Below, piece after piece: positions 23,601 through 35,600 of a stretch of 64,000 nt of DNA. The notes beneath the pieces are model-generated. The model was not told the DNA's origin. It searched no databases and saw only the letters and a program-made list of their open reading frames with translations. Both the position numbers and the translations under genes were made by a program. The DNA is from Sabellastarte sp. h YS-2021 (lineage: Eukaryota; Annelida; Polychaeta; Sabellida; Sabellidae): assembly GCA_964017235.1 (NCBI GenBank), contig OZ024936.1, positions 33,378,040-33,442,039 on the forward strand, read 5' to 3'. Position 1 is the first letter of the stretch; each line of letters begins with the position of its first letter.

Positions 23601-26600
23601 GAATTTCGCACGCTGCTACCATCGAGTATTAAAAACCGATTTGTAAGTGTAGTCCTCTGAACATCAGTAAATTACATCAACTATAGTAATGGTAAGCTAG
23701 GTGAAACCAGTGTATGAAATGCACCACCGTATCACCACAGCGGAAACCCACTACTGTGTCCTTCACCTATGAGAAATTCTCTACACATCTGTGATTTTTA
23801 TGATATCCTTCTGAGCTCCCTTGATGCAAATTTGCAGTGCTTTCTAAAGACAACTAAGTTTGAACACACAGAAACCTTAGCTTTGACTCGTGCTATACAT
23901 TCAGGTTTCCAAGAGAAGTTATCTGAATATCAGTGATATACCTGGAATCTTCATGAGCTGAGGCACGCTACCCGGTTTATACCACACCTGCAAACACAAG
24001 CAACAATAAGAATCTGCCACTTACCTAAGTATTATTTTATGTGAATAAAGGGGTCAGGTATCCATATTGAAATAACAATCCCAAATCTCTGTACCGGCAT
24101 TTAGCAATAATAGCATCAGAGATGCCCGTACCCCACAACCTGGGGAAATATTTTTCAACACCATGAGATATAGAAGTAGTGAAACAGTACATACACTGTG
24201 ATACTTGCAGAGCAGTGTCAGTTATATAAAGCTCCAATTAATGTTTAAATAGAGAAAATAACATATAGGAAAAAGAAAATATATGTAAAGATAAAGTATT
24301 AAAACAAGACAATCCAATAGCAAGATGACAGCATTGATCAGTAAACTAAAAATTATGAAGCTGTAAAATTTATTAATTAGAGAATAGCTATCGATGGAAA
24401 TAGCACATTTATGTAAAAGTGCATATACAGTAATAATCAATTGCAGCAATCCATATATCTTTGTCATAAGAGAAAGATGACTCAAATATGGCAGGTGAAG
24501 ACACTTTGGCAGAGCCAAAGTTAAAGGTCACATCATAACATTGCACACCTACACCCATAACCAATGTCACTACCAAGTGTCAACTTTCTACACCTTGTGG
24601 AGTCAAACAAATTGCCCAGACAAGATTTTAAAACTCATGGTCACTGTGACAAGGTCAAAGACCAACTCAAGGTCACTCCACAACGATGCACGCCTACAAC
24701 CCCTAACCAATGTCCCTACCAAGTATCAACTTCCTACACCTTATGAGAGATACAAGATATAGCCCAGACAAAATTTTATAGGTCAAGGTCACTTTGGCAA
24801 GGTCAAAGGTTAAATCAAGATCACACCATGATGTTGCACACCTACACCCCTATCCAATGTCCCTACCAAGTAACAACTTCCTACACCTTGCGGTTTCTGA
24901 GATTTAGCCCCGTCAAGAATTTATAGGTCAAAGTCACTATCCCAAGGTCAAAGGTCAAATCAAGGTCACACCATGATGCTGCACACCTACATCCCCTTAC
25001 CAATGTTTCTACCAAGTATCAACTTCCTACACCTTGCGGTTTCCAAGATATGGCCCGGACAAGATTTTATAGGTCAAGGTCACTACAGCAAGGTCAAAGG
25101 TAAAATCAAGGTCACACCATGATGTTATGCACCTACACCCTCTAACCAATATCCCTACGAAGTATCAACTTCACACACCTTGCGGTTTCCCGGACACAGT
25201 AATATAAGTCAAGGTCACTACATCAAGGTCAAATCAAGGTCACACCATGACATTGCACACTTACAACTCATAACCAATGTCCCTTTACGGTTGGAGAGAT
25301 ATAGCCCAGTAAAATTTTATAGGTCACGGTTACTACCGCAAGATCAAATGTTAAACAAGGTCACACCCCATGATGTTGCACACCTACAACCCCTAACTAA
25401 TGCCCCTACCAAGTATCAACTTCCTACAGGTTACGGTTGCCGAGATAAAGCCTGGACAAACTTTTACCCGGCGCCCGCCTGCCCGCCCAAATGCCCATCC
25501 AGACAATATTCGTGAAAACAATACCCCAACAGCCCTTAAGGGCTGTGGGGTAAAAAGTTAAGTCTGAAAAAACAAGAAAAACGATGTGAGAAAAAAGTAT
25601 TTTGCAGACAATCTGACTGACTGTCATGTGTCACCAATAGTGTTTAAGGAAATAAACTCACTTTCTTGGTATAACCTGTTTAATTCAACCGACATATTGA
25701 AAGGATGTGTTTCTACTCCAAATGTGCTAATAGTAAGAAAATTACCTGAATAACACATATTTTCAAGTTTCATCTCACATACACACAAAAATATCATCCG
25801 AGTCCATAGGATGTCATTGTTTTTTGTCATTTTAAGTATCATTCTAATAATATTCATGTAGTTGATAACTTAATACTACTACTGTTGCCTCTGAACACTT
25901 AAATCTCTGATTACTTGAGTATCACTTACTTTGTTTATTAATGACATCACACTCATTCTGACTGACCTGTACATAAAACTCCTTGCTGTCTAGGTGTTGA
26001 TGTAACTCTACTGTAACCATTGTGGAGTAAGGAATGTGGGTGTAGTTGTAGATATCTAAGGCTGAGAGTAAACTCATCACTGTGGTGTCGTGCTGTTCAC
26101 AGAAATGCAAATAGTTTACTAAATAACAGGTACCTTGATAGCGCTGTTCAACTATTGCAAGACCAAGTCAATTTTAAATTTGGAGAATCTATAATGAATC
26201 CCATTGAAATAAGTCAGAAAAACTTTGTGAACTCTAAATAGTAAAAAGGTCCATAGACTTTAAAACACAATACTATACATTTGAACATTCACCAAAGACC
26301 ATGACCAAGTATTCAAAACGTGATTTTGCTGTTCATATCAGTGGGATGGGATAAAGTAAGCCATATCATAATGTAGCTCCTTTACGAATGAAGCAGTAGT
26401 GTCCTACTGCACCAGAGCAAATCCTAGTAAATTAATAATGAAGAGTTTCCAAACAGTTTGAGTTGTCAAATTCACACCACAACTGTTCAGCTGGTCATCC
26501 ATAGCCTCCCCATACATGCTATTTTCAACAACTTCCTATATACCAGAAGTATCAATACATTGTGAAAGCAAGTAAAACTAGAGGATCACTTGCAAAACAA

Positions 26601-29600
26601 AGCAATTGTTTTTGCATGGCAAAAACAAAGCGTCCCAAAAAGGAGAAATAATGGCAGCTTAATCATGTAACAAAGTTCTGTTTATAGCTCAACAAAGCCA
26701 GAATATAGGAAAAGTGGTTCTTATCCAGGGTAGTTATCTTGGATACAGTGTGTTTCAAAAATTTTGATGAAATTGCTCTAGGGTGTTTTGCACTTTTTGT
26801 CACAAATTTGAAAATTGACAATGACCCCCATTTTTGGGAAGGGTAAATTTTTTTGGAAAATTTGATACAGTAGTTTGCTTACATACCCAAAGAAATTTGA
26901 AAAAAAATTCAAAATGGCTGCCATTTTTGGCGATTGAGATATTCGTTGAATCTTAGAAAGGCTAGTCTTCACAGATACCCAGTGGGTCAAAAATTTTGCC
27001 AAAATTGCTCTATCTTGCACGTTTTTCGAGGTACAAGCATTTTTGTGTGTTGCAAAAAATTCGGAAATTCAAAATGGCCGCCATTTTTGGCAGGACAATT
27101 TTTTTTTTGAAAATTGGGTCAGCTGCTCAGAAAATGTACTCTGTGGGTCAAAAATTTCGTCGAAATCGCTCTATCTAGCACGGTTTTCGAGATACAAGCA
27201 TTTTTGAAAAAAATTTGAAAATTCCAAATGGTCGCCTTTTTGGGCAAGTGAAAAATTCTTTAAAACTTGGAAAGGCTAGTCTTCACAGACCCCCTGTGGA
27301 TAAAAAATTTTGGCAAAATCACTGTGTTGCACTATTTTCAAGATACAAGCATTTTTTATGTTTTGCAATTTTTGCGAAAAATTCAAAATGGCCTCCGTTT
27401 TTGACGGGACAAAATGTTTTTAAAAATTGGGTCTGCTACTCAGTAGAGTTACCCTATGGTTCAAAAATTTCGTCAAAATCGCTCTATCTAGTACGGTTTT
27501 CAAGATACAAGCATTTTTGTGTTTTGCATTTTTGAAAAAAATTCGAAAATGCAGAAAGCCGCCATTTTTGGCAAATGAAATATTCGTTGAAACTTAGAAA
27601 GGCTAGTCTTCACAGATACCCAGTGGATCAAAAATTTTGTCGAAATCACTCTATCTCACACGGTTTTCGAGATACAAACATTTTTGTGTTTTGCGATTTT
27701 TGCAAAAAATTCGAAAATTCAAAATGGCCGTCATTTTTGGCGAGTGAAATATTTGTTGAAACTTGGAAAAACCAGTCTTCAGATATCCTGTGGGTCAAAA
27801 ATTTTTTCAAAATCCCACTAGTAAATTTTTATTTTATGAAGAAAATAGTTTCAAAAAGTACTCATGTATCACTTTATCACTTAGTATTGTTTTATATGTG
27901 TACCATATGAGCCTATATTTCCAATTTTGTGAAAATTAAACATGACCCCCATTTTGGGGGAGGAGAAAATTTTTTGAAAATTGTAGAGAGTAGTTAGTTT
28001 AGATGCCCTGTGGGTCAAAAATGTTGACGAAATCACTCTATCTCACACGGTTAAGGAGATACAAGCAGTTTTGTGTTTTACTCATTAAGAAAATTGTTAA
28101 TGCTTAATTAATCATAAATAACTCTGTCATTTCTTAATCTATCCCTGCCAAAATTTAATGTCGCCCAGATCTTTATATGAGGAAGGTACTTGCTAAATTC
28201 CAGGTGGATAGATAAAATGCTTCATAAGTTATCATCTGGACAAGGACACCCTTCCAAAAAATGCATTTTTGGTCATGTGACCTCTCTGATTGGTGAAAAT
28301 GTCATTGCAGCATATACAGAAAAATTTCCCGGGGCTACTGCATACACCTGCCAAATGTGAAAAGAATCCGCCTTATAGCTGTGAAGCTATTGCAAAAAGA
28401 AAATGTAGATCCGGCGGAGTCGCTTCTCCCATATACAAACAAGCATCCCTCGTGGGACGTTTAATAACCACACTTGAAAACTGACTGTTAAACAACACGG
28501 ATCAATATACTTTGTGGTCAACAGCATGCAGATAGATAAGGTCACCATGGCTATTTAAGAGGTTAAAACTATGGAGGTAGAATAGGTGATAACGCAAGTA
28601 AAAAAGTTTAGTTGTGCTGATTTCACAGTTTCCGCTCTATCTTTTACAGAGCTGTCACAAGCAGTACTTTTTGTACTGAAGTAGAGTAAGAAATCTAAAA
28701 TTCGCCACCTCTAAAACCTTAGTTAATTTTATGAAGAAAATGATGTTTTTGTCTAAAAATTGGTATTTTTCAGTTCAAAAAGCCATAATTTACTAGACAT
28801 TCAACAAATCTCACCACAATTCATTTATTTTATTAGTATTTTCACATGTGGCGAATTTCAGATATGTGGCGAATTTTAGATTTCTTACTCTACCCCATAC
28901 TCTAATCTACAACGAGCACACTTTTCAGCTAGTAAAACAACAAAAACTGCCATTTTCCTCTGAAAATTAACAGAAATTTGCCCATTTTATGTCACTTTTA
29001 TTACAAATGTTTAAACAAGAGTCCAGTGGTTGGCCTTCACCCAACCACAGAGTCGAATCTTAGGACAGGACTGAGTGTTGAAATCTGTAAACTCTGTATT
29101 ATCGCCCGCATTTGGAAACCGCTTTCACGGAAGTTTTCAGATTTGTGTCGCGAGATGGGTATTTGTTTACAAATATAAAGGGTCTGTAGGTGCGCAGTTT
29201 TACAAAGCTGGTTTAAGATGAAAACCACCAGCATATTTCCTGTCCACGGACTTGCCTCATTAATATTAATGAGCAAACATGCGCAGTCACGGCAGTTCTT
29301 TGTGGGGGCTTTCCCGACAATATATTTTACAAGGCTGGTTTAAGATGAAAACTACCAGCATATTTCCTGTTCACGGACTTGCCTCATTAATATTAATGAG
29401 CAAACATGCGCAGTCACGGCAGTTCTTTGTGGGGGTTTCCCCGACAATATATTTTACAAGGCTGGTTTAAGATGAAAACTACCAGCATATTTCCTGTTCA
29501 CGGACTTGCCTCATTAATATAAATGAGCAAATATGTGCACGGCCGTTCTATGTCTTCCAAATTGTTTTATATTTACAAAATAAACCAGTTCGTCAGTAAA

Positions 29601-32600
29601 AGATCAATGAGCGAAAATTGGGAGGCGCAGAAACGGATTGACAGAAAAATGAAACGTGATAACTTCTAGGACATGCAAAATCGCCCTCGAGTGGTTGAAT
29701 GTAAAACTATGGAGTTTGAATATTGTCTCTGCCAGAGGTGTCCTCGATTTTGATTGGCTAAACGAAAAATGTATAGTACTACCGTGACATCACTTCATTC
29801 ATTAATTTCTTTGCGGTTTATTTGTTTGACAAATAATTGAGTACACGTAGATGCGCAGACAACAATTTTACATTAACAGTGACTGCGTGATAAACCCTGC
29901 AGACAAATAAATTAATTGGGGGTTTAAGGTCTAGAAACCAGCAGACGAAACCGTTAAAAAAGACTCGTTCGAGTAGACCACTACAATGGGTAACACAATA
30001 GTTTCTAGGACATACGGGACCTTATAGAAAGCCAGACGTAGTGCCAGACATGCTTTTTACTTCATAAAATATAACTTAATAAAAGCTCTAAAAATCTTCA
30101 AAATGGCAGAGTGTATAATATACACCTTAATGTACCGATATGTGAACAAATATTATGCAGAATTTGATATTTAAGGGCTTAAACGGCGAATTTAAAATCG
30201 CGGCCGCAACTCAGTACATAACTCGAATCAAAGATTCGACTAAAAATGCCTTTATTTGAGTGGAAAAAAAGAGTATTCTTTTGTACTTATTAACAACCCT
30301 AATATTTTATCTAATCCACTATGACAGTGTGGTAATGTGGTTGAAGGTGTCGTACGTGTACATTATTTGGTATCAATTCAATTTCATTGAAAGGTATTTA
30401 GGGGATCTAAGCCATTGTTTGTACATAAGTGAGTATTATTGGTAAAGGTCAAGTCTCTACCTCCGCTGATGATACATATACCACCACATTGTTTATTCTG
30501 GTAGTGACAGCATTTTGGTTATCACCATCAAGTTGTGTTATACAGTATGACTGTTTTATGACATGACTACCAGTCACTTACCTGTATTGTTCTTCCAACA
30601 TATTGCTGTTTTGTTAGTAAATTATTTGTCTGGCAGAACCCATTTTTAACAATACACAAAAAAAATAAAAGCTTTTGAAGCTTTGTCAGTAATACGTGAC
30701 ACATAAAACATATAAGACACGATTGTGGCAGAGTTAACAGCTCATAATATCTTATTTATGTTGTATTAATAAACAGACTTACCGCTGAGTACATGAACAT
30801 CTTCATGTGTGGTTCTAGAATTCCATCAGCTCGTAACTTCATGTCTGTCACCATCTTAGTCAGTAAAGGACCTGTAAGGACACAACAACTCTAAACTAGA
30901 CACGATTTCTCCCCAAATCAGTGGTTAGATGGTATCAACTTATACAAATTGGTATCTCACAGATTCAGAGATAAAGAAAACATGCAAAATCAGAGAACTG
31001 TGTTCCAAAGCTTTGATAAAAATTCAAATCACAAACTTCATAATGTTTTGTGTGTTTCTTCAGCACTTTGTTGTTTATGTAAGTTACATTTACTCAGCAA
31101 ATTTCTCTAAGGAATTCTCCAACATCAGTGATAAGATGGAATCCAATAGGTATATCTCAGATTCCAAGAGACAGAAAACATGTGGCAAGTATATCTGACA
31201 CAAACTTCTGAAAATCAGGGATACTTTGGTTTGAGCACAGTCACGTCACTGTCACAGCCATAGCGATTTCCTGGCATACATGTTAACTTAAAAAATATTT
31301 TAAGTTGACCTTCAAAATTTGGTGTGTGGGTATATATGGTAACAGCTCAGAGCCTATTGTTTTGCGGTTCTGGCCATCCATTAGAAGACTGATGGTGCCT
31401 TATAAAATTCACAATTGGAGTATTTCTTCACATTTGGGCCTAGTACTTGCATATAGTAAGTCAGATCATCCTTGGTTAGTAGGTCATGGTTGGCCTTCAA
31501 ACATTGGCCTTCTGGCCATTTTTCCTATGAAGATTTCCTTTCATATGCAATAGCTCAAAAAATATTTCAGGTAAAACTTTCAAATGTGTTATGTGGGTCA
31601 GATCATCTTCTACTAGAAGACTAATGGGACAATGGCAGCCTTCTGAAGGTCAAATTTGGGGTGTGTCTTCACATTTGGACCTTTCATATGCAACAACTCA
31701 AAAATAGTTCATGCAGAGCTTTCAAATGTGGATAGATCTTGAATTTTGGAGGAAATTAAGTGTCGATTATCTAACAAATTTTAAATTGGATAAATTTAAA
31801 AAAATTTTTGTATCCTTTGGGCAGTAGACCTCGGTATATAAAGTCCCTGAAAAATTTGAATTTTCTGAATTCTGGCCGTCATCTTGAATTTTGGCAGAAA
31901 TAAAAATCTCAGAATGGCTGAATTCTATGTGTTAGATTATACCATGCCACATCTAGGAGTGCACTGTGTTGAATTGACACAATTATAGTTTCTCAATATT
32001 ACAAAGTATTTCTGGCAGTGCTTACTCAGACAAGTTTTACAGATTATACCCTACCTCCCATGTACTTCCTGACCAGGTGATCACTGTTCTGAGCAGTACG
32101 AAGAATTGGTAGTATTTTGTCTAACTTGTCCCGGACTTCATCTGTAACCCAGGCTGGGAGGGTCTTATTGTGAATTGTCTGTGAATTTTATATACACCAG
32201 TTATAGTCATGGTTACTTGAACATTTTATTCACGCATTAAGAAAATCTGAATTACATTAAACTTGTGTTTTAAATGAGATTCCAGATAATGTTTGATTTT
32301 TTTTTTGGCTCTGATTTAGGTTTCCCAGTAAATCTTTATTTTAAACTTTCACAGCAGTTACTTGTAAAATGTAACTTACACATTTGTAAAAAAAGAGTAA
32401 AACTGCATCTTCCAAAATATATAACTTAATTAAAATGATAAATGTTCTTCCATATACAATATCCCAGGAGCAGATCACTTAAAATTTTTTTTAATATGGA
32501 AATAACATGGATAATGCAAGTATGGAGTAAGATCACATATATCATAAAATTATTTAAATTTAATTCTTTAAGTGCACCAAAAAGTACTCACACAAAATAT

Positions 32601-35600
32601 TTCAACATACTGCAACTCTGTTTCTGTATTCAAATTCATTAATATAAGTGATGCAAATGACTTATTTATATTTTGTTGTGATCGAAACAACAAAATCCAA
32701 AAAAAAGCTAAATGAATTTTTAATAATAAGCAAAACAAGCCTGCATTTCATTGACATAATTTTACTTATTTAATTATTTTAATCATTTCTAATCATACTT
32801 TTACTGCAAAACTTGTACTAGGTCCAAAAATGTTGCAAAATTTAAGGGCAAAAAGGTCACCTTAAGCAGTAGAAATATACAATGGACTGACAGTAATGTT
32901 TGGCTGAAGAGAAACAGTCAGGATTTGTGCAGCACCTGGGAACTTCATCTGGCTCAGGAATGGGTTAATAGCATATTTTCTAAATCAGTATCCTGCCAAT
33001 GCAAAGCAGTTATGATTCCAGGACACCCACAATAAGTTGTGTTCTAGTATGTCCCAAACTCAGTGGCACTCCTAACAGGAAGGGAATTTCATGAAAATAA
33101 AACATGACAGTTTGTCTTAAAAACTTCTTAATGGTGTCGTAAAATATACAAAAATGTGGGATGAAAGCTGATATTTTCTTCAGCTTAATGATCTGTTGCT
33201 CATATTTTAAGTTGTTTTTCAAAGACATGTGCTGACAATCAAGAGACTGACTTTAATGTGTTATGGTATTCTAGATAAATGGGTCTTGATATCGAGATAC
33301 AGAGAGCACCAACTCAATCCCGATCCTAGGTAACATCTGCATGAATTTTTACCAGGGTTGTTACACTTCCTGCGAAATACTAGCTTTTCCCAGGACAATG
33401 ACAAATGAAAGGAAGAAAAGGACAACAGGTCTGTAACAGGTCAGGCATTATTACTGGTTCAAAGCTCCACAAAATGGGATAAACAAGTCTGGTGAGAATA
33501 AGTAAGCCCTACTACATAAAAACTGTTTTTCGCATCAATTACTAACCATACAACCATTTACTTATAAATTATGCAACCTGGAAATAACATGGGAATACTC
33601 CAATTTACCCTGATTATGATAACGTCTATTGTATGTCTCAAGTACTCATTATCAAACGTGTATGAAGAGTTGTCATCTTCATCAAAACTAAAGCCAGCCC
33701 TTGTCACCAGACTTGAAAGAAATTCCTTGAAAAACATAGAAAAAATACAAACAGAAATCCTTTAAAAACAAATTTAAACAGACTCACTGGGCGGCAGATA
33801 AATATATACGCCAAATGAAAGACGAGATGTATTATAAAGAAGCCTAAAACCAAAACAATTTAACTTGGTATAAAAAGAACATAAAAGGATCTGCTAATAT
33901 TAGTACAATTTCAATATCAATCTCAAACTTCAATATTGGGTAACCATATTGATTGAAATTGACAGTGAAAGCCAGAACTGAACCCAAACTTAGGTATCAT
34001 TTACCAAAATAGTTAATGTAAACTGCAGAACCTGGTTATTTATTTGATGATTTATACAAAAAAAATAAAAGCTTTGTAAGCCTATAATACAGCAGAACCT
34101 CCGTTATACAAACAAGTTAGCAGAATGAGATTTTCAATCAGATAATAGAACGTTCATAAAATAAAAGAGGTAATTCAACACAGAACAGTACCAGGAATTA
34201 AGACATCTCGTAGAGTAGTACACCTGTGTCACTTATGTTAGACGAGTTGTCATTAACTTGTTCCCTGATTTTTTGCGATTTCCTTAAAATATTAAGAAAT
34301 GCAATCAGTTAACCCTGATATTATATACAAATGTATATTCATCACATAAACAGATGTGGCTATCTATTCTGTATCATCATCCAACACGAGTGACAGGTTG
34401 TACTATGTTTATAAAAGCAATTACTAGTATTTAGATAACAAAAGTTTGGATGAGGGGACTCTACTGAAAAGCTGAAGATATATATTTCCACGTTATCAAT
34501 TGAGGGTCTTAATCAAAAAGTACTTATTATTGACAGTAATGTTTTTTACCAACTTATTGGAAATTATACTGAAATTGACACACTAAAATTTGGTTATATG
34601 ACTACATTTTGTCGTTATTATGTACTTTTTTAAACAGCATAGACTTTTGTGTCTAAGTGTATGGCAACTGGTGATAAAATGAACCCACTAATATGTTGAT
34701 TAGTAAAGACTGAATTTTTTTCAATTGTTAAACTTACAATGACAATTTTTATTTTTTATGTAATATCTAATCTAATCTAATCTAATGTGGACTTTTATAG
34801 CGCTTAATCTCCATCACTGATGGACTCTAAGGCGCATCTAAACATAAAGCAAGGCAGTTATCATTAATCAAGGGACATAGCCAGGTCGTACCAAGGAGAC
34901 ACAGATGTGACGGGAGAGGCTATGGTGGGTAGGCTTTTGCAAAGAGGTAAGTTTTAAGCTTCTTTCTGAAGGAGGCAACTGATGTTGCACTGCGAACATC
35001 TTGAGGGAGGTCATTCCAGATCTTAGGAGCATCAAAGGCAAAACTATGGCCAAAATGTTTGGCTGACTTAAAGACTGATGAATGGAAAGGAGGAACTGTA
35101 AGGTATTGACGATCTGGGTGACTATGCCTAGTACTATAGGGACAACTACTAAAAGACAAGAACGGTTCAAAGTAAGAAGGAGAACCACTATGCAAAAATT
35201 TATACACAAGTGTTGCGGTTTTGAAAATACAACAATACTTAACAGGCAACCAGTGGAGTTTCTGTAGAATGGGTGTAACATGAGCATACTTTCTATGATT
35301 TGTAACAATACAAGCAAGGGTGTTCTGAATACTTTGCAATTTGTGCTGATTGAAACCGGACAAACCTCTGAACAGAGAGTTACAATAGTCCAGACGACTA
35401 CTAACCAAGGCATTTGTAGCAAGGACTGCCACTTCAGAAGTGAGATACTTTCTAATTCTACGGAGGTCACGCATCTGAAGGAAGCACGCTTTGCAAGTCC
35501 TCTTGATATGCTCAGAGAATGAAAAATCTGCATCAAACCACACACCTAGATTTCTAACAGAATCAACCGGAGGAAGAAGGCTACCAAGAATGCTAACAGG

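Noticed and set aside
24540..25553. Coding frames within the AGGTCA array (24541-25515)
   Set aside because: They repeat the same tandem unit and include no known domain.
25922..25966. Longer version of phosphatase exon 9 reading to 25922
   Set aside because: The donor at 25966 (CAG/GTCAGT) joins YVQ to VWYK in exon 10 in frame and matches human PAP; the longer frame does not.
27215..27910. Two 106-111-codon frames as a small gene family
   Set aside because: They fall in tandem array 2 and repeat the same segment with drift; no start context, splice or protein family support.
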